A DNA stretch of 64,000 nucleotides, from contig JBITNC010000001.1 of NCBI GenBank assembly GCA_050084985.1, forward strand, positions 64,294,001 through 64,358,000. Reading direction: 5' to 3'. Source of the stretch: Nageia nagi (lineage: Eukaryota; Pinophyta). Both the position numbers and the translations under genes were made by a program. How positions within the stretch are numbered: the stretch's first letter is position 1; each line of letters begins with the position of its first letter. Below, piece by piece: positions 46,497-57,735 of the stretch. The notes under the pieces were generated by a model. That model ran no database searches and had not been told where the DNA came from. It was given only the letters and a program-made list of their open reading frames with translations.

Positions 46497-47489
46497 TTAC
46501 CACTCCTCCTGGTCACCCTTCTCTTGGCCATCCTTTAGTTGACCCTCCTCACCTTGTAAATAATAATCAACTAAATATTAGTAAATAAGAAAAATTAAAA
46601 AAATTACGAGTCAATATTAAAATAATATAATAAATTAAAAAACACTTAAATATTACTTATAGTCTTGAAAGCTATTTTAAAGACTAGTGCTTGAAAACCA
46701 TGTTTCAAGGTAAATTTTACTTCATATTTTGTAGGATACCTACCATATTTATCATACTACAAAAAAACATATTTACTTAAATAATATTTTATGCATGTAA
46801 TTTAATTATATAACTATTCATGCATAAAATATGAAATAAATCATTTAATATACTTACATTTCTTATTTTGATCCATACTTTTCTTGATTTGCCTAATCTA
46901 TGGGTATATGCCATGGAATATGTGTTGTATTGGGCATGCGTAGCTTTTTTGAACCATGATGGTTCAACAATGGATTCTCTACGTGCTTCCTCCTCCTCCA
47001 CCATCTTCATTAAGCTCTTCCACACATTGTCAACATTTGTAAGCCTACTTTCTTTTAATTGATTTTTAAGAAGTTTTTTTATTTTATTCCTTATTTTATC
47101 TCTCCACCAATTCAAATTCTTTCCCATATGTTGCAATGCCCATTTTGGGTTCCATGCATCACCAAATTCTCTATTCAAGATATTGATGACTCTTTATTTT
47201 ACTACCAAATACATAAGTTTTTAGAAAATGAATTAAAAAATTAAGTAAATTATACTATCAATATTAATTTATAAAAAAAATTAAATATAAAATTAAGCAT
47301 AAAAATTATATATATATATATATATATACCTATTTCACTTTATTTTTTCCACTTGATATCTAGGGTGGGATCAAACTAGTGGAAAGTGCATTTTCTGAGA
47401 GTGTCATAAAAAAATGCCCTAAAGAGAATTTAATAATATTAGTAAATTGATATATATATATATATATTATATATATTATATATATATAT

Positions 47490-47522
<33 letters not shown>

Positions 47523-48077
47523 TCTTACCATTTTGATCTTTAATTACAACACCCTTCTCATCCACCTTAATCTCAATGTCATTGGTACCCTTGCATGTTG
47601 AAAATATAGTCTCCATATTAACTGATTGTACATCTGTAATTACCACATTGCTTAGATTATCTTTATTTAATTTAACAATTAATTAATAAAAGGTAACTAC
47701 AATCAATTTTTAAAATTAAAAAAATAAGAAACATTACCATTTGGTGATAAGTCTGTTGATGATGGTCGATTTATGTTAGTAGTAGGCTCATTAGGCCTAG
47801 AAGGCCTAGTAGATGAAGGCACAATGCCCATTTGTATATTAATTTCTCTATCAATATCACTCCTTTGCATCCATTGTGTGGCCATTTTATATAGTTTGGC
47901 CACTGCCTTACTTTATTAAAAAGGTAAAAAAAAAATAAAGTCAATTTTTCTTTTAAAATGATTATTATTAAATAAAAATTGTATAAATCACATTCATAAA
48001 TAAATACTTACAAAACCCTTCTTGCTTGTAGTTGAATTTGGAGGTTTTGGCTTCTTTTTCCTCCTATTGTTGACCAT
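46497..48077 (-). pseudogene. CACTA-2 TNPA-like (Transposase_24/Ptta) gene, nearly intact exons
   Basis: Minus-strand exons: 48,077-48,012 (Met, then NNRRKKKPKPPNSTTSKK, before GTAAGT); about 47,908-47,715 (AKLYKMATQWMQRSDIDREI to LSPNG, before GTAATG); about 47,637-47,530; a weak one near 47,410-47,330; about 47,190-46,860 (NREFGDAWNPKWALQHMGKN, WWRDKIRNKIKKL, then EPSWFKKATHAQYN and HRLGKSRK); 46,760-46,665 (YDKYGRYPTKYEVKFTLKHG); and an acidic end stopping at 46,497. The 47,190 exon matches Transposase_24: a WW..KI basic helix, then W..L....EE..R, then SK and an H..G.KS end. The basic N-terminus could be a nuclear signal. One stop is visible in the weak exon. Orientation is towards the left TIR. 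Confidence 0.7.
47448..47517. repeat. TA microsatellite
   Basis: Nearly pure TA over 70 bp, within an intron of the TNPA-like gene; a shorter TA tract lies at 47,308-47,330. Confidence 0.9.
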
Positions 48078-48299
48078 GATAATCACTAAATAAAGATAAT
48101 AACAAAAAATATTATTAGTATAAAAAAATTTAAACTATTCAATTTAATAAACCTAACATAGCATGCCAATATTAAATTTATAAAGGATATCATTGGGACA
48201 CATTGCAATATGAATACAATGGAAGAAATTTAGGATGTTGACTTTGTAAATGCAACATGCATCTATTATTTTAAGCTATGTCAATTAGTTACAGTAATA

Positions 48300-50440
48300 T
48301 TTATGAGTAACCCAAACCCCTAATTTACCTCTAAATCCTAACCAAATATAACCCCTAATATCTTAATTCTTAACTCTAAACTCATGCCTAAACCCTTAAA
48401 GTTTAAATCTTAAACCCTCAACTCAAACCTAAACCCCTAACTCTTAAATCGTAACCCCTAAGTCAAACCTAGACTCTTAAACCCTAACCCAAGCCCTAAC
48501 CTTTAAATCTTAACCATAATCCTTAATAAATCCTAACCATATTCTTTAAATCCTAACCCTTACCCTTAATTCCTAACCATAACCCTTAAACCTTAATTTC
48601 TAACTCAAATCCAAACCCATAAAACCCTAACATTGAACTCAAACCCAAACTCCTAACCCTTAAATCCTAACATATATCCTTAAACCCTAACCCAAACCCC
48701 TAACCCTTAATGTATCGCAACCCCTAACCCTTAAAGTACCATAACCCCTAACCCTAACCTAAACCTTTATACCCTAACCCTAAAAATCTTAATTCTCAAC
48801 CCTAAACTCTAACCCAAAAACTCTAACCCAAACCTTTAAACCCTAACCCAAACACTTAACACCTAAACCTAAACCCCTAAATTGAATTATATTTTTAAAA
48901 TTTATAAATAAGAAAATATTATATGTTTAAAATTTAAAATTATATTATATTAGAAATTAAATTTTAAGTTACATTAAAATAAAACCCTAACTACCTATCG
49001 TAACTCAAACCCTTAATTAAACCCTAACCCAAACCCTTAATCCAATCCCCTAATTCTAACCATATATAACCCCAAAAATACTAATTCTTAACCTTAAAAT
49101 TAAACCCAAAGCCCTAAACCTTAAACCGTAATCAAAACCTTTAAACTGTAACCTAAACACCTAACACCTAAAAATTAACCCTAAATTTTTACAAAAATTA
49201 ATCTTATTTTTTTATAAAATTTATAACTAAGTTTTTCATAACAATTTACCGTAACTTTTTACAAAAATTAATCCTTAATTTCTACACATATTAACCTAAT
49301 TTTTTATAAAAATTAACCCTATTTTTTATAAATATTAACCCTAATTTGTGCCCTAAATTTTTATAAAAAAATTAATCCTAATTTTTTACAACAATTAACC
49401 TTATTTTTTTACAAGAATTAACCCTAAATTTTAAGTTAAAATTAACCTTCATTTTTTACAAAGATAAAAAATATTTTTTTATGAAAATTAGCCTTGATTT
49501 TTTACAAAAATTAACCCTAAATTTTTACAAAAATTAACCCAACTTTTTTACAAAATTAACCCTAATTTTTTCCAAAAAATAACCTATTTTTTTCCAAACC
49601 CCTAATCAACCCCTAAATCCTAACCAAATATAACCCTTAATATCTTAATTCTTAACTCTCAACTCATGTCTAAACCCTTAAACCTTAAACTTTAAATCTT
49701 AACTTAAATCTTAAACCCTCAACTCAAACCTAAACCCCTAACCCTTAAACTGTAACCCCTAAGTCATAGATAAACTCTTAAACCCTAACCATAATTCTTA
49801 ATAAATCCTAACCATATTCTTTTAAGTCCTAACCCTTACACTTAATTCCTAATCATAACCCTTAAACCCTAATTTTCAACTCAAATCTAAACCCATAATT
49901 TTTTATAAATATTAACCCTAATTTGTACCTTAAATTTTTTAAAAAATTAATCCTAATTTTTTACAACAATTAACCCTAAATTTTAAATTAAAATTAACCT
50001 TAGTTTTTTACAAAACTTAACTCTAATTTTTTATGAAAATTAACCTTAATTTTTTAACAAAAATTAACCCTAAATTTTAAAATCAAAATTAACTCTAAAT
50101 TTTTACAAAAAATAACCCTAATTTTTTACAAAAAATAACATTAAATTTTAAGTCAAAATTAGCCCTAAATTTTAATAAAAAAAAAAAAAATAGCCCTACA
50201 TTTTAAGTTAAAAATTAACCCTACATTTTAAGTTAAAAATTAACCCTACATTTTAAGTTAAACTTAACACTACATTTTAAGTTAAAATTAACCCTATTTT
50301 TTTACAAAACTTAACCCTAAATTCTTACAAAACTTTATCCTAGTTTTTTACAAAAATTAATCCCATTTTTTTACAAAAATTAACCTTAAGTTTTAACTAA
50401 TATTAACCCTACATTTTTACACAAATGAAGATCATATGGT
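48300..50440 (+). repeat. CCCTAA-type telomere-like array with hybrid TTTTTTACAAAAATTAACCC units
   Basis: Two zones alternate: CCCTAAACC / AACCCTTAA units (48,300-49,140; 49,590-49,900), and units of about 24 bp in which AACCCTAA is followed by TTTTTTACAAAAATT (49,150-49,590; 49,900-50,430). In places ACATTTTAAGTTAAAAATTA replaces the latter (50,200-50,290). It occupies the place of the TTAGGG array in CACTA-1 but has the opposite strand orientation. Confidence 0.85.
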
Positions 50441-50920
50441 CATTTCCATATAACAAAGACAAAAAAAAAAGGAACTATAGAATTTATTGGTATGTTTTTG
50501 TATTTTTTTTATGAATTTGTCAAATTTTTTAATTTTTACAATAAAATTAAAACCCTAATTTGCAAATTTTGGAATTTTTATTTCAAACCTAAAATTAATT
50601 TTGTAACCCTTAGTTTTTTCCAAACCCTAGGTTTAATTTTGTAAACCCTAATTTTTTATCTAGAGTCTAGGGTTTTCATGTTTAAAGATTTAGGGTTTTT
50701 TTCTTCAATTTTTGGAGGTTTTTTTGTATTTTTATAATTCTATATAAAAATATCAAATGCATACAAAAATATTCTATTTCCATTAAAAATATGCTTTAGA
50801 AAGTAAAAAATTAGATTTAGTATACTTACCTTTGAATTTGGATGTGAATATGACAAATCTTACCTTGGATTTGGTGGAAAATAATCAAATTTTATCCAAA
50901 TCTGATGGAAAATAATCAAT
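50441..50920. other. AT-rich spacer
   Basis: Scattered AAACCCTAATTTT and TAGGGTTTT pieces in both orientations (50,540-50,710), then non-repetitive DNA with GGATTTGGTGGAAAATAATC / ATCTGATGGAAAATAATC as a local duplication (50,855-50,920). No gene. Confidence 0.5.
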
Positions 50921-51235
50921 ATTAATATTATGTTCATATTATTTTAATGTTATGTTATTATTAATGCTATATTGATGCCATACTAATATGGATAATGTGA
51001 TGTTAATGTTATGTTAATATAGTTAATATGATATTAGTGTTAATGTTATGCTAATATAGTTAATGCAATGTTAATGTTATGTTAATTTTTTTTTAATATA
51101 GTTAATGTGATGTTAGTGTTCATTCGATGTTAATGGCATGCTAATTTAGATAACTAGATGTTAATGTTATGTTAATATAGTTATGTTGTTAGTGTTAATG
51201 TTATGTTAATGTTAATGCAATTTTAATATAGTTTT
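50921..51235. repeat. TTAATGTTATG array (CACTA-2)
   Basis: Shorter counterpart of 33,926-34,945, with units such as TTAATGTTATGTTAATATAG and GATGTTAGTGTTAATG. It leads directly into the conserved block through a T run and ATGCATATGCATGATGCC. Confidence 0.85.
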
Positions 51236-51985
51236 TTTTTTTTTCTTAGATGCATATGCATGATGCCTTTAAAATGAACATCAATGAGTTGGAGGTGATG
51301 ACCAACTATTGATTCTAATTTTTTTAAGTTTCCACCACCATAATTATTTAGCCATAGAGTAGGCTACACTTAGATTTGATAACCAAGTTAGTCTTCCCTT
51401 AGGATAGGAGTTGTTACTTTCCATCGAACAACTATAAATAAGGGAGATGAGAGTTGCATGGGTGACACCAATTGGTTAGTTATTCCATTGGCTACATCAT
51501 TGAGGGTTGATACTCTTGGCAAGCCATTAACTACTCACCCGATGATATTCCTGATGCCCAATTACAAAATGGGAATGCATTTAGTCACCATAATAAGACT
51601 TAGCCCTAGGAAGCCTTTTTAGCCATCATATTGAGCTTAAGCCTACGTCAGTTAGGCAAGGGTTAGATTATTTATGGTGGAGGCATAGTTGTAAAGAGCA
51701 CTTTCAATATCATTATGTGACTCATTGGCAAGATATGGTAAACCCAACTTATAGTTTTACTAGCCTACCTTATTTTAACACTTAACTAGTATACATTCGA
51801 GGAAAATTAAAAACTTTAACTATAATATTCACATTGGTCACATTAATAAGATTTAATAAATTTATGAAGTTGTAAAAAAGATAACCATGTTGCATTGCAT
51901 GATAAAGCAATTTGTCATATAGATTGTTTAATGTATATTTGTAAAGTTTTAAAAAAGATAAATATTATATTGGCTTAAGTAGACA
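51236..51985. other. Conserved non-coding block (CACTA-2 copy)
   Basis: Homologous to 34,946-35,660 over its length, with a TATAAATAAGGGAGA element at about 51,433. The second half has AACTAGTATACATTCGAGGA and GCATTGCATGATAAAGCAAT in common with CACTA-1. Confidence 0.7.
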
Positions 51986-52077
51986 TAAAGGTTGTTTAAA
52001 TATTAAACCTTAAATCCTAAATATTTAAACTTAAACCTTTAATATTTAAACCCCTAACTTAAACCCTAATACCTAAA
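51986..52077 (+). repeat. CCCTAAA array, left piece (split by copia C)
   Basis: About 90 bp of AAACCTTAAATCCTAAATAT-type sequence, cut by the copia C LTR at 52,078; the array resumes at 60,576. Confidence 0.75.
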
Positions 52078-52580
52078 TGAAGGGATTTAACTATAAATAA
52101 TACAATCCTAAACACCCAAGATTATATGAAAGCTCTCTCAAAGCACAAAATACTAAAGCATAAGCAATCTTAAAAAATAACTCAAGATGTAAAGTGGTTC
52201 CTCCAACTAGGAGTACATCCACTAACAAGATCTTAATTCATTCACATAGATAACTCTCTTATAGTCCTCCTAACTTCATCTCTTAAACACTATCTTAGAG
52301 CATAACTTTTCTTCACAAATTGGTGAGTGATCACAAAGAGGGGGCCTTCTATTCATAGGCCAAAATCCCCCTTTGTATCACCCTTTTAACTAATGTACAA
52401 AAGCATGACATTCTACTCCCTTTTACCTAAGGGGCATGCTCATGACATGGAGTGTAGGACAAGTTACATTATCATATTCACTTAAATACTTAAGGTATCT
52501 TATGATACCATTAAGTATTAATAAATTTACAAAGAGGATTATTACAAAACCTTTACAATAATGCATTATACATTCCAACA
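52078..52580 (-). repeat. Copia C 3' LTR, 503 bp
   Basis: On the minus strand it runs from TGTTGGAATG at 52,580 to CA at 52,078. Its last 158 bp match 60,418-60,575. Confidence 0.92.
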
Positions 52581-52590
52581 CTCCCACTTA
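52581..52590 (-). other. Copia C polypurine tract
   Basis: AAGTGGGAG on the minus strand immediately before the TG of the 3' LTR. Confidence 0.8.
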
Positions 52591-53345
52591 ATGCAATATT
52601 AGGATAGAATGGATAAGAGAGAATAAAGAGAGTAAAAGAATTCTCTTCCATACAAATACAATTGAAGATGAGAAATTTTTACATCTTTATGAAGTAAGTA
52701 AGATTTTTAGTTTGAGACTCACTTATTTGCCATTTTAACAAATGGTTTATAATACAATCATTAACCATAATTAGTTTCAATGTACATAGGGTAGTCATCC
52801 AACTAGAAGTCATGATGAGTCTCCATGAGCCTGCACACCTGAAGTAAGTAACCTACAATCTCAAAAGAACCTGCAAGTTATAAGTAGCTTCAATAACAAG
52901 ATTAGTTAGATTCAACATATTCATATCAACAAGGATATATGAATCACATAAATACCATCATAAACTTATCAATGGCGCATTATAAGTCTTTATAAAGATG
53001 CCAAGCCAATACTCATAATCACCTACTATATACTAAATATGTGTTGATCATCATTACCAATATAGAGCATAACATAATGCATATACGAGTTCCTCACATA
53101 TGGATAACTAAATAGTGCCAAAATACACATAAGAATTCCTCACATGGATAACTAAATAGTGCTAGATTGGCCAATCTTTTGCTCAAAAAATTGTACAAGT
53201 TCCTCATGCAAAGCAAATTTACCATGAAGGTGTACAATAAAATCAACATTATACAGCATAAAATCCTCCTAGGGGTGAATTTGTTATCACAAATATGAAT
53301 TCAACATAAGAATTCATATTTCACTCCCCCTTGATGGTAACTTCA
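52591..53345 (-). other. Copia C 3' non-coding region
   Basis: Lies between the end of RNase H and the polypurine tract, begins CAAGGGGGAGTG on the minus strand, and holds a local repeat (TTAGTTATCCATGTGAGGAA and TTAGTTATCCATATGTGAGG). Homologous to copia D at 44,920-45,480. No gene. Confidence 0.75.
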
Positions 53346-53349
53346 CCAA

Positions 53350-54840
53350 CCCGATAACATCTTTAAGTTTACTAAACTGAGCTTCAAGGAGGATCCTAGT
53401 GAACAAATCAATGGAGTTCAAGGTTGATGGAAAATACTCTAGGTGTATGATACCATCAAGAACCTTTTCCTTGATGAAATGGGCTTATATTTCCACATGT
53501 TTTATTTTTTTATGGAACATAAGATTCTTAGTCAAAAAAATATTCAACTAATTTTTTGAAGAAATTAGAGATGAGTTAGCTTGCTCACACTTAATTTATT
53601 TCAAAAGATGCCTAAGCTAAATAGCTTCCTAAGATGCAATAGACATGGCTTAGTATTCAACTTCTATGTTAGAAAGAGAAATAGTAGACTACTTCTTAAA
53701 GGTCCAAGAGATAGCACTTAAAGCAATGTTAAACACATATGCATAAGTTGATTTATTATCATCTCTATCTCCCCATAATCAAAATTTGAGAACCTTTTGA
53801 GAACAAATGAGGGCAACTTAGAATACTTGAGAGTAAGATATTTCATCCCTATAATATACCTTATGATTTGCTTAATAGCATTCAAGTGTTCAACATATAA
53901 TTTTTGCATGAATCATGCCATCAAATTCATTGTAAAGGCAATATCTGGCCTAAAAATAGTTATATAAATAAGACTACCATTTAATTGCTAATAAGCTATA
54001 GCATCAACCAATTAAGAGTTGGAGATAAAGGACATAGTGATTCTAGAAGATATTAGGATTGCAGCATGTCCACATTCCTCCATTCCAAACTTTTGCAAGA
54101 TTTTTGATATATACTTAAATTGATTAAGATAGGTAAAATCCTTATATTGATACACTTGCATTCCAAGGTAGTAGTGCAAAAGACCAAGATCAATCATTTC
54201 AAATGTTGCCTTAAGTTTGGATATGCACCTTTGAATGATTTTATCATTATTTCTAGTTATCACAAGATCATCCACATAAAAGAGAATCAAGACCATGTCT
54301 TTTACTTGATTGAGCACATATAGATAGAAGTCAGAAAAGCATTTGAAGATGCCAATGTCTATAAAGTACCTTGAAATCTTTTTATACCAAGCTTTAGGTA
54401 CTTTCTTAATTCAATACAATGACTTCTTTAGCTTGCACACAAAAGAATCTTTAACTTTCATAATAAATCCTTATGGTTGATTCATGTAGATTTTCACATC
54501 CAAGTCACTATTAAGAAATGCATTCTTAATGTCAAGTTGAAAAACTTTCCATTCTTAAGCTGCTAAAAGAGCAAGGATTATCCTGATAGTAGCCATGTTT
54601 GCAATAGAAGCAAAGGTTTCCTCATAATCAACACCATATTTTTGAACAAAACTTTTGGTTACTAACCTTACCTTGTATTTCTCAATATTCCCAACTGAAT
54701 TGAATTTGACCTTGTAGATCCACTTATTTCTAATAATATTCTTCTCATTAGAATAAAGAATCAAGTTCTAAGTTTCATTTTTCATAGGAGCCTTATATTC
54801 CACTTTCATGGCTTCCATCCAGCACTCATGCTTTGAAGCT
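53350..54840 (-). pseudogene. Copia C reverse transcriptase/RNase H pseudogene
   Basis: Minus strand: NKWIYKVKFNSVGNIEKYKV and YGVDYEETFASIA (54,764-54,555) start the RVT_2 domain. The catalytic YVDD is intact at 54,267-54,278 within LILFYVDDLVITRNNDK. RNase H follows (YVEHLNAIKQIIRYI at 53,909, then KHVEI, then LEYFPSTLNSIDLFTRILLE near 53,400). Frame breaks fall between these blocks and several stops occur, so no enzyme can be made. It is the best reference in the window for aligning copia A and D. Confidence 0.92.
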
Positions 54841-54941
54841 TCTTTGAATGATGAAGGCTCATTCTTGTTATCAATTTTGGTAAATAAAAATTTGTTCAAG
54901 GTCATGATTTTAGTAATCCTTTGAGTTGGAGAATTTTTTTC

Positions 54942-56255
54942 TTATGGTGACTTATCTATATCAATATCCAACCAGTTTAGTATAACTAATGAGTCATCTA
55001 GATCATCAACTTCCTCATTAGAATTAGATTCTTTAAGAATTTTATTAAACTTTACATCTCTTAAAATAAACACTACTTTGTAGGATGAAGAGTAGAGCAT
55101 GTATCCTCTATGTTGATTGTCATAACTCACAAAGATGCATTTTTTAGTTCTTTTGTCTAACTTTTTTCTTTTCTTAAAAATAATGTAGAAGAATATTTCA
55201 CAACCAAACACCCTAAGGTGAGCAATGTTAGGTTTTATTCCTAACCATACCTCAAAAGAAGTTTTACCTCAAACTATTTTTGTGAGACACCTATTCAAGG
55301 TGTAAATAGTAGTGCTCATAGCTTTACCCCATAAAAAACTAGAAAAATTACCTACATGCATCTAACCATCTCTATAATTATCGTATTTTTTTTCATCAAC
55401 ATCATTTTATTGAAGAGTGTAAGGAATCATAAACTCCTTATTGATTCCACACTTAGCATAATAGTCATTAAACTCATTACTATTATATTCTCCTCCATTA
55501 TCTAAACTCAACATCTTAATTTTAAGGTTAGTCTAATTCTCAACTGAGGTTTTAAAATTCTTAAAAGTCTCAAAGGTTTGATCCATATGTTGACTGTCAT
55601 AACCCATAAAGATACATTTTTTAACTCTTTTATCTAACTTTTTCCTTTTCTTAGAAATGATGTAGGAGAATGTTTCACAACTAAACACCCTAAGGTGAGC
55701 AATGTTAGGTTTTATTCTTAACCATGCCTCAAAAGGAGTTTTACCTTGAACTACTTTTATGGGATACCTATTCAAGGTGTAAATAGCAATGCTCATAGCT
55801 TCACCCCATAACAAACTAGAAAAATTACCCAACATGCATCTAACCATCTCCATAATTATTCTATTTTTCCTTTCAACAACATCATTTTGTTGAGAAGTGT
55901 AAGGAATCGTAAACTTCCTCTTGATTCCATACTTAGCACAATAGTCATTAAACTCATTACTATTATATTCTCCCCTATTATTTGATCTCAACATTTTGAT
56001 TTTAAGGTTAGTGTGATTTTCAACTAAGGCTTTAAAATTCTTAAAAGTTCAAAGGTTTGATTTGTGTTCTCAAGAAGATAGCCAAATATCATCCTACTAA
56101 AATCATCAATGAAGGTCAACACATAAGATGCTTCTCCAAGCAACTTAGTCTAAAAAGGACCTATAAAATATGAATGCACAAGCTGAAGAGGTTGATATGC
56201 TCTTATTACCTTATATTTTTTAAATCTTTATCTATTCATGTTTTCTAGGGTGCAC
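54942..56255 (-). pseudogene. Copia C integrase with internal tandem duplication
   Basis: The minus strand starts with the core domain (PLQLVHSYFIGPF, then SYVLTFIDDFSRMIFGYLL near 56,100). It continues in the open stretch 55,994-55,533 (LRSNNRGEYNSNEFNDYCAK, NDVVERKNRIIMEMVRCML, then GKTPFEAWLRIKPNIAHLRV), repeats that section once more in a decayed copy (55,587-55,111), and ends in 55,211-54,942 (KKLDKRTKKCIF, VVFILRDVKFNK). Of the D-D-E triad, the first Asp is Tyr (HSY, 56,168-56,170), the second is Asn (RSNN), and Glu is kept (VERKN). The enzyme would insert element cDNA into nuclear DNA; this copy cannot. Confidence 0.9.
55111..56064 (-). repeat. 477-bp tandem duplication within copia C integrase
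   Basis: Unit 1 is 55,111-55,587 and unit 2 is 55,588-56,064. Both contain CACCCTAAGGTGAGCAATGT, CACCTATTCAAGGTGTAAAT (or a close form) and AATAGTCATTAAACTCATTA. They differ at roughly one position in ten by eye. The junction at 55,587/55,588 explains why the open frame at 55,994 ends with residues from further upstream (DQTFETFKNFKTSVEN). Confidence 0.9.
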
Positions 56256-56258
56256 TTC

Positions 56259-56800
56259 TCATATAGACCAATTGAAGGTGAAAAAAAAAAGCAAACCTTC
56301 CACAAGTTCTTGGTATTTCATGACTTGAATACTCTTGTGGTTAAAATGCCTTAAGCGATGGTGCCAAAGATTACCTGTAGAATACATATTTTTAGCAAGG
56401 CACATCTTTGTTGGGACTTGATCCATAATGTAAAGATCATCTTTTACTAACTCTTTAACCAATGTGGTAAGTCCTTTATTAATGCACCAAGAGTGTAAGT
56501 CAAACTCAAATGAATACCCTTTTTTTGCAACTTGAATCACAGAGAGAAGGTTCATCCTAGGCTTAAGAACATAGAGCATATTTTCAAGAACCTTTCCATG
56601 AATCAACACTCTCAATTCATTATACTTCAAGGATATAATTATCACCTATCATAATTACATCTTTTCTATACTTATGAAAATTTTCAAACTTATCTTTTTC
56701 AAAGCATAGGTGAGTAGTGCAACTAGATTCAATAATCCAATTAGTCAAAAAGGAGCAAGTCATGGAGTAGAGCCTAGCAGTAAATATAGCTTTTATATTC
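56259..56800 (-). pseudogene. Copia C protease and GAG-pre-integrase pseudogene
   Basis: Near 56,735-56,640 the minus strand reads WIIESSCTTHLCFEKDKFEN. The copia protease catalytic triplet (D-S-G) has become E-S-S at 56,722-56,730. The open stretch 56,645-56,259 follows, with LYVLKPRMNLLSVIQVAKKG, then the zinc-binding pre-integrase motif LWHHRLRHFNHKSIQVM. The protease would process the polyprotein; the pre-integrase forms the N-terminal zinc domain of integrase. A stop near 56,640 separates the two. Confidence 0.88.
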
Positions 56801-56874
56801 TTCTTCCATTTGAAGTTCTTTAAATTTCTATTGCCCTTGTTATTTTTTTATCTTTTCTATTTGTAGAAATCAAA

Positions 56875-57735
56875 TTATTTATGACCATGGATGACATAAA
56901 AGTAATAATTTCCATCAAACTTTGCCTTGGGATTTAGTTTACTTTCCTTGTCTTTTCCATCTCTTTGCTTGAAGTAGGTGTTGTTATCATTGTTGTTGTT
57001 TTTATTATTTTCCCTTTTCTCAAATATTTTAGAGGAAGAAGGATAATATTTCTTATGTATATTAAACTTTTTATTGAAAGGAGTTTTGGTTGCTCCTAGA
57101 TCAACATTATTATCCTTTGGAGAAAAGATCAACACTTTTTGTTAAGAGTTTTCTCATGCTTTAGAAGGAGACTAGAAAGGTTTTCAAGGAATAAGACTTC
57201 CTCATCATCACCAAGCCTAGTCTTAATTATCATCAAAAAGTTACCAAACTTTGAAAAAAGGATTTGGAGAATGATAAATACCATGAACTCATCATTGATC
57301 CAATTGCACCCACAAATAATAAGTTGGGTCCTAAGATCAATAATTTTGTTCAAGTAGATAGCAACATTTTTATCCTTCCTTTTATGAGATTGAAAGAACT
57401 TTTGAAGAATAATGAACCTTCTAGAGAACTTATATCTAAGGTAAATTTTCTTAAGCTTATCCCAAGCTTCCTTTGATGAGGTTGAAGATGAAATCATAAG
57501 GAGCACATCATCTAACACTACACAAAAAATCATGGAGGTTGCTAATTCATTCTTTGTGTTATATGCCTCAAGTATCTTCTCATATATAGGAGTAACAAGA
57601 TTCTCATTTATGATTTTCCAAAGCTTCTTTTCCTATAATTCACCTCTCATTCGAGGTTTTCAAATACCAAAACTGGAACCACTGAGAATGTGCTTGGGTA
57701 AGAAGGTGCCTCCTATTTGTTACACAAGAATGTGA
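56875..57735 (-). pseudogene. Copia C gag pseudogene
   Basis: The N-terminal part (57,735-57,535, with frame breaks) reads KPRMRGEL and LEAYNTKNELATSM. The open stretch 57,533-57,129 continues with STSSKEAWDKLKKIYL, FFQSHKRKDKNVAIYLNKII and LGDDEEVLFLENLSSLLLKH. The last piece (57,135-56,875) is Asn/Lys-rich and ends in a zinc-knuckle relic NYYFYVIHGHK, where both first cysteines of CxxCxxxxHxxxxC are Tyr. It belongs to the copia gag family (UBN2 type), the capsid protein. The loss of both Cys by TGY-to-TAY changes fits cytosine deamination on the other strand. Confidence 0.85.

Noticed and set aside
54120-54323. Plus-strand ORFs over the copia C pol region (also 57,139-57,735)
   Set aside because: Shadows of the minus-strand pol and gag frames, which carry recognisable motifs.
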